Origin: Muscardinus avellanarius
Taxonomy: Eukaryota > Chordata > Mammalia > Rodentia > Gliridae
NCBI GenBank assembly: GCA_963383645.1
Contig: OY726574.1
Coordinates: 55,727,477-55,791,476 of the forward strand
Direction: 5' to 3'
Length of the DNA: 64,000 bases
In this document: positions 20,583-31,551 of the stretch, piece after piece
Layout of the letters: each line of letters starts with the position of its first letter
Position numbering within the stretch: the stretch's first letter is position 1
Translations under genes and position numbers: made by a program
Notes under the pieces: generated by a model
The model's input: only the letters and a program-made list of their open reading frames with translations
Told to the model about the DNA's origin: nothing
Databases searched by the model: none

Positions 20583-22185
20583 ATTTTTTAATTTTTTATT
20601 GGTGCATTATATTCATACTTCATATTGGGGAAAAAAAACTTGTGTGGACATACATGTACGCATCACTGATTTAACCTCTACCCAATTCCCACCCAATTCC
20701 CTCCCCATCCCTCCTTCCCTTGCTTGGCTTAGTGGTTGACTTCGATATGTTTAAGTACATTGTGTGTTTTAGAGAATTTCCTACGTCCCCCCACCAATCC
20801 CCTTATTTAGGTTGTCTTGTTCGTGCCTCTATAGGACTTCCTTTTCCATCTAGAATTCCTCCTATCATCCATTTCTCCTTAGCTTTCACATATTAGGGAA
20901 AGCATCTGATTTCTTATTTTTGTGACTGACTAATCTCACTTAGCATAATGTCCTCCAGTTCCATCCATATCCCTGAAAATGATGTAACTGAGTTTTGTTA
21001 ATGGCTGAGTAAAATTCCATTGTTTACATATCCCACAGTTTTGTAATCCATTCATCTATTGATGGACATCTTGGCTGGTTTCATAATTTGGCTACAGTGA
21101 ATTGTGCATCTATGAACATAGATACACATGCATTAGTTTGGTAGTTTGGTTTACTTTCTTTTGTGTAGATACCCAGAAGTGGTATTGCTGGATCAAATGG
21201 TAGATTTGTTCCCATTCTTCTGAGGATTCTCCATACTGTTTTTCAAAGTGGTTGCACTAATTTGCAATCCCACCAAGAATGTTTTAGAGTTCCCACTTCT
21301 CCACATCCTTGCCAGCATCTGTTGTTGCTTGTGTTTTGAATGATTGTCATTCTAGTAGGAGTTAGGTGAAATCTCAGGGTAGTTTTGATTTGCATCTCTC
21401 TGATTGCCAATGATGTTGAGCATTTTTTCATGCATTTATTGGTCATTTGAATTTCTTCTTTCATGAAGTGTCTATTTAGTTCACTTTCCTATTTTTATTG
21501 GATGTTTTTTTAGTGTTGAGATTCTTGAGTTATCTGTATATTCTAGATATTATTCCTCAATTGGAGGTGTAAGTGGCTAAAATCTTTTCCCATTCTGTTG
21601 GGTCTTGATTGAGGTTCTTGACAGTTTCCTTTGCTGAACACAATCTCTTCAGTTTCAAGCAATCCCATGTATTGATTCGCCTTTTAATTTGTTGTGCCTT
21701 TGGGGTCTTGTTGAGAAAGTTTTTATCTGTGCCTCTGTGTTGCAGTGTTGGACCTATGCCTTCTTCAAGGACCTTCAAGGTCTCTGGTTTAATTTCCAAG
21801 CCTTTGATCCATCTTGAATTGACTCTTGTGTGGGTGAGAAAGTGGAATTAATTTCCAATTTTCTACGTATGACTAACCAGTTTTGCCAACACCATTTGTT
21901 GAAAAGGCCATCTTTTTTTCAGTGGATGTTTATGGCCCCTTTGTCAAAAATCAGTTGGCTGAAAGTGTGTGGACTTGTTTTTTGGTCTTCTAATCTGCTC
22001 CATTGGTCTATGTATCTGTTTTTGTACCAGTACCATGCTATTTTTGTTACAATGGCTTTGTAGTATAAAGTCAGGTATTGTGATTCCTCCTGCATGGTTT
22101 TTGTTGCTGAGAACTACTTTGGCTTTTCGTTATTCCAAAGAAATTTAAGGACTGATTTTTCTATGTCTGTGAGGAATGATTCCCC
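20583..22185 (-). mobile_element. LINE-1, second copy inserted in the first
   Basis: Starts with the 3' terminus ('tttttattggtgcattatattc') and C-rich 3' UTR (six C3+ runs at 20681-20711). It then covers the ORF2 C-terminal region to 'gactgatttttctatgtctgtgagg'. About 1.6 kb, 5'-truncated. Less diverged from the 5331 copy than its host. Confidence 0.92.
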
Positions 22186-22194
22186 TCTATTGAT

Positions 22195-22872
22195 CTAGAA
22201 TTTCTTGAATAGGAAAATTAAAATAAATACATAGCTTGGTAAAACTTCAACATGTTTTTATTACAACATCAGTAGAAAATAGAAAGAAAATAGAAAAATA
22301 GCAGCATGCCTGGGGAACACTGGAGAGCCCAAAAGTGGCACTCTGCCTCCCTCAGCATCTCTTGCCTTTAAATAGATTTTATATTGGTATGTTCTTATTA
22401 GTGCTATCAAGGCAATGGGCTAGTAACTTATTTCTCAGGCAGGTGGTCCCTCTTTTATTCTGGACTTACTAAGTGCAGGAGTCAATAATCTACATTGTTT
22501 ACCTTTATTGTATTGGGCTATATTGGTCACTTATCAACTATAGATAATTTGAAGCAGCACACCAAGTTTATCTTTTATATACCCAGGCTGGGTCACAAAG
22601 GGGAGTAGGTAAACAGAGGCAGTGATTGACTATACATATTTTTAGGGCTAAAGGCTTCAATTGTCTCTAGCACTTTCAAGGCTAAAGACCTTAATTTCCT
22701 TTCAATTCTATACTTTAATCATTAGAACAAAGAGCAGAGAAAGGGGAGCTCTGCAGTGTAAAAGCTGCCACCCTTCCCTGCCTTAGTATCTGTGTAGCAC
22801 CCAGACTCTAACTGCTTTTTACATTTTTGAAATTATACCAGAGCAAATTTTCAGTATCACCACATTTAAGTG
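22195..22872. other. Unassigned block within the L1 complex, possibly an LTR
   Basis: About 680 bases that match neither flanking L1. A minus-strand polyadenylation-like 'tttttatt' near the left end and a GC-richer 'gccaccctTccctgcc' region give it the look of a retroviral LTR in minus orientation. I see no clear TG...CA ends. Confidence 0.35.
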
Positions 22873-22879
22873 ACTAGAA

Positions 22880-23435
22880 ATTTGTAGATTAATTCTATGT
22901 TTTCCAGTTTACTGTATTGAAAATTTCAAAATAGTTTCTCATGATCCTTTGAATTTTCTCACTGACTGTGGTAATGTCTCCTTTTTAATTTAAGATTTTA
23001 ATAATTTGTGTTGATTATTTTTGTTAGCTTGTCTATGGTATTATCAATATTGTTATTGTTTTAAAAAACAGGTTTTATTTTTTGATGTTTTGTATTGTTT
23101 TTGTTGTTGCTCTTTACTTCATTGATTTCAGCTGTGATTTTAATAATTTCCTGTCTTCTCCTGGTTTGGGATTTGATTGTTCCTGTTTTTCCAGATTCTT
23201 GAGGTGTGTCATTAGGTTGTTTATGATGACTTTCTTTTCTTTTCATGTGGACACTTAGTGGTAAAAATTTTTCTCTTAACTCCACCCTCAAAGTGTCCCA
23301 TAAATTTTGATATTTTGTGTCTTGATTTTGTTTAATTTTAGGATTTTTCTCTTTGTTTTCTGATCCAGTCTTCATTCAAGAGTGTATAATTCACTCTGTG
23401 TATATCAATAATTTCTTTTGGTATAGGATGGCTCT
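22880..23435 (-). mobile_element. LINE-1 ORF2 middle region
   Basis: Contains the ordered reverse-complement blocks 'ctgtgattttaataatttcctgtcttctcc', 'gtggacacttagtggtaaa' and 'tgtcccataaattttgat'. These correspond to ORF2 between endonuclease and reverse transcriptase. Probably a 5' continuation of one of the L1s to the left. Confidence 0.8.
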
Positions 23436-23639
23436 TTTTTGATCTTCTCTTATTGGTGTTCTGAATGTCTTCAGTATGTGGATGTTCAAGTCTTTTTCTC
23501 TATTGGGGAGTTATCTGCTATTATTTCTCCAAAGAGCTTTCTGATACCCTTGTTTTCTGCTTTTAGACTTTCTTCAATGACTATTTATGTTAGGTCATTT
23601 AATATTATCCCATGTGTCTTGGTTGTTCTGGTTTTACTG

Positions 23640-24210
23640 TTGTATTGTCTTCTCTATATTGTTGATGGTGTGTTCCATTTTGAATGAACTGTCTTCCAAG
23701 AGTGGGACTCTATTTTTCATGTGGTCTAGCCTGATAGAGATAGTTTCTATTGTAATCTTCAATTCCTTTATTGACACTTTCATTTAGCTCAAAGTCTCTT
23801 TTTGGTTCTTACTTAGGACCTCTATTTTTCCACTAATATGTTGTTTAATTTCTGGTATACTTTCTGTGAGACTTTTGATCAAATTGAACATCAAAATCCT
23901 GAATTCTCCTTCAGGCAGCCCAGTATTGGTGATCTTCTTTGAGTTATGTTGTAGAATTCCATTATTTTCTCAATGGTCTTCATTCTCATTTTAAGACTTC
24001 TCAGGTTTATATTTCTGTTGGTTTGGCATCCTCTACATCTTTGTGCCTTTGTGTGAGAGTCCTGTGTTTATTTGTTATCCCTTTATATCCCTATGTTGTG
24101 TCCAAATTTTACTACATTTCAGTTGTCATTCTTTTGTTGGATTCTTACTGCTTTTCTTCCCTGGCCAATAACCAGTCTTCCTGCTGATTGATTTGGAGTC
24201 TTAGAGTGCC
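23640..24210 (-). mobile_element. LINE-1/HAL1 ORF1-like region
   Basis: The minus strand at 23650-23990 translates, with one stop, to a lysine/glutamate-rich heptad sequence with repeated Ile/Leu spacing and a 'RLDHMKNR' motif. This is typical of the L1 ORF1 coiled coil. It lies directly 5' of ORF2 middle sequence with no endonuclease region between, so the copy is internally deleted or is a HAL1-type element. Confidence 0.55.
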
Positions 24211-24242
24211 TGAAACATGTTGTCTTCTTCTATTCCACCATT

Positions 24243-24463
24243 GATAGTTTACTTTTTTTTTTTTTTTTTTTTTTGGTGGTACTGGGGTTCCTGGAAGCTC
24301 TTCTACCTCCGGGCTACGCTCCCAGACCTATTTTATATTTTTGAAACAGGGTCTCTTACGCCAGCGCAGCTGGCTTCAAACCTGCGCGATCCTCCTGTCT
24401 CCACCTCCCAAGCGCGGGGATTACAAGCGTGCGCCACCACGCCCGGCCGATAGTTTACTTTTT
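24243..24463 (-). mobile_element. Young B1-dID SINE, 'gttcctgg' subfamily, with duplications
   Basis: The SINE (24258-24448) keeps many CpGs: 'acctccgggctacgctcc', 'cgccagcgcagctgg', 'aagcgcggggattacaagcg', 'gcgccaccacgcccgg'. A perfect 15-bp duplication GATAGTTTACTTTTT occupies 24243-24257 and 24449-24463. Intact CpGs and an exact duplication mark a recent insertion. Confidence 0.97.
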
Positions 24464-24985
24464 AATATATTTTTATTAATATGCTGTAATTATACATCAT
24501 AGTGAGGTTCAAAGTGATGTAAACCACATTTACAGATCACTTGATGTGATTCCATCTGGATATCTCTCTCTACCGCCATAAGCACTTTGCATTATTAGTA
24601 AGATTGGTAGTGAAACTTTCAAATATGAAGATAGCATTATTTGAACTGTTTCTTTCATGGATTCTCCTTTTTCTGTCCCCACTCCCCCCCATATCTACCC
24701 ACTATTCTTTTGACATTTCTCCTCATTTACCTAAGGTCTTTTCTTTCTTGTTTTCTTTCTCTATAGTTTCTTGATATGAAAGAAAACATACAACCCTTGA
24801 CTCTCAGTGACAATATGATTTCAATATTATATTTTATAGTTCCTTACATTTTCCTGTAAATGACATAATTTTAATTTTTATAGCTGAGGAAAATTTCATT
24901 GTGTGCATATACTACATTTTCATTAACCATTCATCTATTGACAGACACCTAGGTTGATTCCATAAAATTTCCATTGTAAATTGTG
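24464..24985 (-). mobile_element. LINE-1 3' end, older copy
   Basis: 'ttattaatatgctgtaattatacatc' (3' end), then 'gctgaggaaaatttcattgtg' and 'ccattcatctattgacagacacc' of ORF2. More diverged than the copies at 15205 and 20583. Confidence 0.75.
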
Positions 24986-24989
24986 CTCT

Positions 24990-25420
24990 TTTCACCAGAA
25001 AATGAGGAATGAAATATTTAATATGATAAAAGGAAATTACTGGCAATCAAGTATTCTCTACTCAGCAAAAATATCCCTTAAACGTCTTTAGAGAAACCAA
25101 AATTGAGAAAAATTACTCTTAGCCTCTATAAGTTAAAAGAAATGCTAAAGGAAATCTTTTATCCAGAATGACTCACAGCTGCTGGAAGCACAGAAATATA
25201 GAAAGAAATGAGGGGAACAGGAAGAGAAATAGATGGATAAATGCAGCTAAATAGTGATTGATAAAATAAAAACAAAATGTCATGTGGAGTTTTTAACATG
25301 GATGGCATAAAAATTGACTCTCAATGAAACACTCAGAAGATAGGTAACAGGGAGCAAAGTGTTATAAATTCCTAGGGATAAATTAATAATTAGGGTGTTA
25401 TAAATCAAATATAGTTATTA
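24990..25420 (+). mobile_element. Ancient L1M/HAL1-like fragment
   Basis: 'attctctactcagcaaaaatatcc' and 'agaaatgctaaaggaaatc' match the 3' non-coding part of old L1M/HAL1 elements in plus orientation. Family assignment is from memory. Confidence 0.5.
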
Positions 25421-26436
25421 TAATCTCTAGGACAGCCACTTAAAGAAAAGAAAGCAATGTAGATGGCTTGCTCTCTCCTTTGCCACTTTATTATATAAGG
25501 ATATTGATCCTAGTTCCAGCCCAACACTGGGCAAAAAATGAAAATCTTTTGGTGATCTCATGTGAAGAGCTGTCTGATAAATTACTGACTTCTTTGCTCA
25601 TGTGCTTAGTATTTGATCATACTAATTATGAAAACACATCTTTTATAAAAGAATTCATGCATCTGGAATATAAACTTTATAGAATACTGAAATGGTCTAG
25701 ATCTTAGAGCAGAGAACCTGGGTTGCCCTTCATTGTAAAACTTTAAGCTAATGGGGTAGTATTTTGAAGCAGAGGTGAATGTGTACTATCCAACTTGAAT
25801 GTACTTGGCTTTCAACCTGAAGATAGTGAGTTCTGTTTTGGGTGTTTAAAAACAAATCTACTTGGAATTTTTGAGAAATGTGTCCCTGGTAATCATGTTA
25901 CCTCTTCCTCTCTTTTCTTAGTTCTTTCTGTTAGTCTGGCTTATGTGTTGACACCTGGAGACTCCCAGCTGTCGTGAAATCATGAAGAAAAGATGAGTAC
26001 AAAGGAGAGAATCATATAAAACAAAAGAAACCGAGATATCTGAGCAGCTAGCTGCACAAGACATAAACCAACCACTTGAATAATTATTATTATATGGAAA
26101 ATATGTACCAATTTCTTTAATTCACTGTCATCCTAGTGTTCTGCTGAATGTTGACACCCTCATAATTTCTGCATTTGTTTCTATTATCAAGGTAACTCTA
26201 TCCTGGTTGACACTCAAGGCCACCTACAATCTTCCCCCACTTTACTTACCTTTTCTAGTATTTATCCATCTGCTTCAATTTCTTTCTCAAATTTGTAATC
26301 TTTTAAATTGAAATCCAGAAAGAAATATTTGTTCCTTTCCACACAAATTGTATGTATCATTTCAGCTTTTTATACTCACCCAGTACTCTTATGCTCTCTG
26401 ATTTTCTCAACTTCAAAAAATTCAAATCTAACATTT
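25421..26436. other. No recognisable feature
   Basis: Unique-looking sequence with two short open frames (25468-25707, 25795-25977) lacking motifs. Confidence 0.4.
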
Positions 26437-26689
26437 AATTATTGATTATAGCCAGGTGTGGTGGCGCACACTTGTAATCCCAGCACTTGAGAAGATGAGA
26501 CAGGAGGATCTCACAGGTTCAAAGCCAGCCTCATCTACTTAGTGAGGCTCTCTGCAACTTAGTGAGACCCTGTTTCCAAATAAATTATAAAATAGGGCTG
26601 GGGGTGTATCCCGGAGGTAGAAAGCCCCTGGGTTCCACCCCCAGTATCAGCATAAATAAATAAATAAATAAATAAAATTATTGATTATA
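26437..26689 (+). mobile_element. B1-dID SINE with 14-bp duplications
   Basis: The SINE (26451-26675) has a full B1 half, linker 'ccaaataaattataaaata', ID half and an (AAAT)n tail. AATTATTGATTATA is exact at 26437-26450 and 26676-26689. Confidence 0.95.
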
Positions 26690-27127
26690 CAGTAATAAAT
26701 ATTAAAACCTCTAAAATGAAAATGGCCTTTGTACTTGCTTTATAGAGCAATAAAGAGGGGCAAGTTTTGGGCAATGTATTCTCACATTTTGATGAAGAGC
26801 CTAAAAATATTTATAATAGATTAGGTTATGCAATATGCCACTTATTAATATAAAGTTTAGTTCTCATTTACAGGGCATCATAAGTAGAAATAGTGGATTT
26901 TATGTGGGCTTCACTCTACATAGTCTTTCAGGAACTCAGGATGATGGAGATTACACCATCTAGAATACAGTTTTAGATACACTTTCTTTTTTAAAATAGA
27001 TGGCATGCATTTAATGTATACAGTAGAATGTTTCAATATACATCTATATAGTGAATGTTTTCCCAGTCAAACAAATTACCATGCCCGCCATCTCACAAGT
27101 CAAAGTTTGCTTGTTTGTTTCTGGTTT
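26690..27127. other. No recognisable feature
   Basis: AT-rich unique-looking sequence. Confidence 0.4.
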
Positions 27128-27320
27128 TTTGTTTTTTTGCTTTTTGGTGGTAGGGATTGAACCCGGGGGTATTTTACTTTCAAGCTACATCCTAGCCCCA
27201 TTTATTTTTTATTTTGAATCAGGTTCTCACTAAATTGCTAAGGCTGGCTTCAAACCTGTGGTTCTCCTGTCTCAGCCTTCCAAGTTCTGGTATTGCATGT
27301 GTGCACTGTGATGAATGGCA
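27128..27320 (-). mobile_element. B1-dID SINE, older copy
   Basis: ID half 'ggtagggattgaacccgggggtatttta', linker, 'ggttctcactaaattgctaagg', and a decayed B1 terminus ('gtgcactgtgatgaatgg'). Confidence 0.85.
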
Positions 27321-28800
27321 TATAACATTTTTATACACATATGTCTGATAAAAGCTCCTAATATCTACTGTCTTAACAAATTTCAGGTATACAATGCAGT
27401 AGTATTAACTACAGTTTCCATGTTCAGAACTTTATTTCAGAAACATATGACATTACTTAATTTCATCTTTATAATGACTAATTTGTAGAATGGATTAGCC
27501 CAGTTTTGTAGATAAAAAAAAAAAACAGAATACTAAGAAGATTAATTCCTTTTTCAAGTTGGAAAAGCATAACTTTCTGGTTAACACATTTCATTCATGT
27601 TTGCTTTCTTCATATTGAGAGAGTTTTCAAATTAGTTTGTACTCCTTATTGTCTCTTTGTGCTGATGAGCCAAAACATTTGAGCGGTTCAACTAATTTTA
27701 AAAATGAATGATTGCTTACCTGCCTTCCATGTTTCCTGCCTTTGGCCATCTTTGCCTGGAGGAATTTTGCTTGGCTAAGTGCTGGATGGCATTTGAGAAG
27801 TTCCCCAGGCTCTTGTCTTCAGGCGAGATGATTATACCATTTGACAAATGTGATATATGAACCTAGCACCCAGCAGAAAGAAGCCTTCACAAAGCAGGGC
27901 AATTTAAATATTATGTAGGTGTTCTTGTAGGTTTCAAGCACTTTATTACTAGCACCAAAATACTCGCTTACATTGAGTCTATGTGCTGGCATACGCTCAG
28001 AGAGAAGGCTGAAAAATGGAAGCTTCTTCCACTGCTAACAAATCAAATGTAATGAGGAAAAATTGAGAAAATGGAAATGGAAATCAGTTTCCCTGCAGTG
28101 AGCTAAGAAATTGGAGGTTTGCTTTCTCCTTATTTCCTTCTTAAACTTAATTTTATAGCAGGGTTGCTCTGCATCAGCACAGTGCTCTTCTTACCTCAGC
28201 TGTAATGTTCTCCACTGAAACTGCTATTAGAATCTAGAATATTTTTCCTGTATAATGATGGTGCAAAGAGACACTAAAAACAGATTCTATGTCTTTATCT
28301 TGATTCTTTTATTTTATTTGTCATTTTTATATGCCTCCTTATACCAAGCAAGATACTTTCAGTTACAAATGAGAGAAAAATGGAATCCAGACTTGCTTAA
28401 GTTATATAGAAATATAATTTTGTCTCACTCCACTGCTAAGGCAGGGTTCAGATGTGGTTTGATAAGGGCTTTGGTTTCATTTCTTTACTATAGTTCATTG
28501 ATAAATTTCTCCATGTAAAGCCTTACTCATAGGCAGTCTTCCTTCTTGGCAGTAAAATATCCTTACCATATACATTCTAATCCATAAAAAGTGATAGAAA
28601 AGTATTTCCTGTTTCCAAATGTGTGACAAAAGATTTTACACTTCTCTCTAACTTATTTTGGATAATGCATTTTGCTAATTAACCCAGTCCTGGATAAGCT
28701 CCCCATCTCTTATCTTATTACTATGACAAAGAATATATAAATACACTTGAAGAAAAAGATGGAGTAAATATCCATTCAAACCATGTAGCTGCTATACATA
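27321..28800. other. Mostly unassigned; possible MIR trace at 27465-27560
   Basis: 27465-27560 has the order 'catctttataatgac', 'gtagataaaa', 'aagaagattaattcc' reminiscent of an MIR core and 3' part, weakly. The rest, including an 87-codon frame at 28255-28518, is unrecognised. Confidence 0.3.
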
Positions 28801-28803
28801 TGG

Positions 28804-29117
28804 TGTATTACCTTTTCATTACTATAACAAAATACCCAAGACAGGCTACTAATGAAGAAAAAGAGGTTTATATAACTCACAGTTTGGAGGCAGAAAATTC
28901 AAACAGCATATGATATACAGCAGAAAAGGGAGGAAGAACTACCTCTCAGAACAGAAATCCAGAGAGAGATGCAGGGGTCAGTCTCAGGCCATTATAAAAT
29001 TCTTCAAAGACCTCATTCAGGAAGCCAATATTTCCTTCTGAGGACAGCACTTCCAATGACCTAACAACCTTCCATTAGGCTCACTAGGCGCACTTTAAAG
29101 GTTCCACATCACCATTC

Positions 29118-29118
<1 letters not shown>
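28804..29118 (-). mobile_element. ERVL-MaLR-type LTR fragment
   Basis: Reverse-complement order typical of MaLR LTRs: 'cattactataacaaaatacccaagac', 'aaaaagaggtttatataactcac', 'ggaggcagaaaattc', then 'ttccaatgacctaacaacc' and 'cactttaaaggttccacatc'. A (CA)n array replaces its far end. An old solo LTR with no internal coding sequence. Confidence 0.75.

Positions 29119-29157
<39 letters not shown>
29119..29157. repeat. (CA)n microsatellite
   Basis: About 19 uninterrupted CA units. Confidence 0.98.
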
Positions 29158-29158
<1 letters not shown>

Positions 29159-29351
29159 TTCGTAGGTTTTTTCAACTCACTTCTGAAATACAAGTAACAA
29201 TTTTTATGACCTCTTCTGGATTCTGTTTCTCAGTACAAGCTTTCACCTTCTTTGACTCCTGGACTTTCAGGTACTTATTCTTCATGTTTTCTGGTTTAGT
29301 TTCCTCCTCCGCCTAACCTTGATTGTGGCAGTTTGCTATCCAACAGTGATT

Positions 29352-29450
29352 AGATTCCAATATCAGGGCCCGAGGTTGTGGCTTAGTAGTGAGTTTTTGC
29401 CTGGTGTGCACAAGGCCCTAGGATCTAATCTTTGGCACTACAAAATAAAT
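29352..29450 (+). mobile_element. ID element (free tRNA-derived SINE)
   Basis: 'gcccgaggttgtggcttagtag' (A-box region), 'gcctggtgtgcacaagg' and 'ggatctaatctttggcac' (B-box region), then an (AAAT)n tail. It is a monomer, not joined to B1. Confidence 0.85.
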
Positions 29451-30056
29451 AAATATGTTCTTACATAAGTAAAATTAAAATAAACTAAATGACACTGCCA
29501 TATATACAAGACATTGACTATGTATGTTTTTGTATTAAATAGAATATTCTGTGTCCTCATCCCTGGAACCTATAAGTATGATAAGCTATCACTTCTCTGT
29601 TTTCATAGTATACAGCATTGTTAGTCTTCAGATGAGAGATTTTTCTGAGTAAACCCGATTTAACCATATAAGTCTTTAAAGATAGAGAGTATTTTTCTGG
29701 CTGGTAGAAAGGAGAAAGTAGAAGGAAAAGCAGAGGTTTAAACAATAATAATAATTAGACTCAATCTTTTGGCTTGAGGAAGGCAAGGGGCACCTGCAAA
29801 GACCAAGAGTCAGCCTAGCCAGGGCCTAGACACTTCCTAAACTCACATCCAACAGCAAGGAACTAGGGCCTCAGTCTTAAAACCATGAGGAACTGAATTT
29901 TTTCAACAAGACAAATAAGCCTGGAAGTAGATTCTTCCTTAAGTTCTGCAAGTAAGAATTCAGCCCAACTAAGCCCTTTATTTTCATATTATGATACTTT
30001 GGCATGGAATTATCTACACCAACCTATATTTGTTGTACAGAACTACAATCTAATGA
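29451..30056. other. No recognisable feature
   Basis: Unique-looking sequence; nothing assigned. Confidence 0.4.
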
Positions 30057-30068
30057 ATGGGTGTTGTT

Positions 30069-30103
<35 letters not shown>

Positions 30104-30323
30104 TATTTTTGTGGTACTGGGAGTGGAACCCAGGGATTTTCTACCTTCAAGCTATATTCTCAAATCTATTTTATACTTTATTTGAAAAGTTCTCACTAAG
30201 TTGCTGAGAGCCTCACTAAGTAGCTGAGGCTGGCTTTGAACCTGTGCAATCCTCCTGTCTCAGCCTCCCATGTGCTGGGATTACAAGCATGTGCCACCAT
30301 GACCAGCTATGGGTGTTGTTTTA
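30057..30323 (-). mobile_element. B1-dID SINE, 'gggagtggaac' subfamily, with duplications
   Basis: The SINE (30072-30308) has a (TTTA)n tail of about nine units, ID half 'gggagtggaacccagggattttc' and full B1 half. The duplication ATGGGTGTTGTTTTA is exact at 30057-30071 and 30309-30323. Confidence 0.96.
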
Positions 30324-30638
30324 AACAGCAAGTTTGTGGTGATTTGTCATGAATCATGTATTTAACTTGAAAGCTCCATGTAGACAAAAGCCATGTGTGG
30401 CCTCAAGATTCCTTATCTATGAGGAAGGAGTTTCAAATAAGTGGGGTTGCTTGGTTTCCATGGAGAATGCATTGACAAATAAGAGATGGTGGTTGAATAA
30501 TGGGAGGAGGGTGTGCAAGTAAAAAATTGTCTCAGTCACTAGGAATGGTCCTTTCCCTGAGCAATTAGGCACATAGCATCTCTAGGCTTTGATTTCAGAA
30601 TCTTTATCTTATTTACTACATTTAAGCCAAAGATATGA

Positions 30639-30678
30639 TGGTGTTGGTGTTGGTGTTGGTGTTGGTGTTGGTGGTGGT

Positions 30679-30716
<38 letters not shown>
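30639..30716. repeat. Compound (GGTGTT)n-(GT)n microsatellite
   Basis: Six-base GGTGTT units pass through GGT into about 20 GT units and abut the ID end of the next SINE. Confidence 0.95.
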
Positions 30717-30717
<1 letters not shown>

Positions 30718-30893
30718 TACCCAGGAGCATTCTACCTCTAAGCTACACCCCCACCATCTTTTATTATTTATTTAGAAACTCTTAGTTAGAGTCTAAGTTG
30801 TGGAAGGCTTTGGTATGTTGCTGAGGCCATCTTCAACCCTGAAATTCATCCTCCCAAATACTGGGATTACAAGCATGTACCACCATCCTGGTG
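30717..30893 (-). mobile_element. B1-dID SINE, old copy
   Basis: 'acccaggagcattctacctctaagctacaccccc', worn linker, then 'ctcccaaatactgggattacaagcatgtaccaccat'. Its tail is the compound microsatellite to the left. Confidence 0.85.
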
Positions 30894-31028
30894 ATACTGT
30901 GTTTTTACCATCACATTTATTTTTCTGATTTGAATGGCCCTCTAAATATGAAGGACTTGTTCTCTCTTCCTGGTTATTTCCTCTACAGACTTCCTGGCCT
31001 AATATATAGAAGTAGTGTGGATCCATTA

Positions 31029-31551
31029 TATTAGTTAGCTTTCCAACACTATAATGAAATAACTGAGACAATTAACTTAGAAATAAATGGATTATTTTGT
31101 TTCAGAGTTGTGGAATTTCTAGTCCAAGATTGGCAGCTCCATTGCTTTGGGTCTCTAGCAAGGGCCCATCATGATAGGAGAGTGTATACGTATCCCACAG
31201 TTTTGTAGTCCATTCATCTGTTGATGGACATCTTGGCTGGTTCCATAGTTTGGCGATGGTGAATTGTGCAGCTATGAACATAAATATGCATGTATTAGTT
31301 TGGTAGTTTCAGCTCCATTCACCAAGAAGTGGTATTTCTGGAACAAAATTCTTTACCTTGTTGCCAGAAGTTAATAGATAACAGGGTGAGACAGGAATTC
31401 CAGAATACTCTTCCAGGCCACTCCTCCCGTTACTAAGGACCTCCTTCTAAGCTGCTACTTTCTAAAGCTTCCATGAACTCCTTATAACACCACCATAGTG
31501 GCAAAGTCTTTAATACATGGACCTTTGGGGAACACTTTCCAAATCATAGCA
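31029..31551 (-). mobile_element. ERVL-MaLR-type LTR split by an L1 fragment
   Basis: Left part (31029-31183): 'attagttagctttccaacactataatg', 'tggattattttgtttcagag'. Right part (31351-31551): 'cagggtgagacaggaattcc', 'aagctgctactttc', ending 'ccaaatcatagca', the complement of the LTR start. Between them lies about 165 bases of L1. Confidence 0.7.
31184..31350 (-). mobile_element. LINE-1 ORF2 internal fragment, no 3' end
   Basis: Matches 21025-21200 closely ('tatcccacagttttgtag', 'tgatggacatcttggctggt', 'ggtatttctgg'). It starts and ends within ORF2, with no 3' UTR, no T-tract and no visible duplication. That is unlike normal target-primed insertion. Confidence 0.8.

Noticed and set aside
21243..21799. 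Minus-strand frames that resemble parts of the L1 ORF2 protein
   Set aside because: Genuine ORF2 remnants but truncated and interrupted by stops and frameshifts; annotated as L1, not as genes.
30539..30730. Histidine/threonine-rich small protein
   Set aside because: It is the GGTGTT/GT microsatellite read in one frame.
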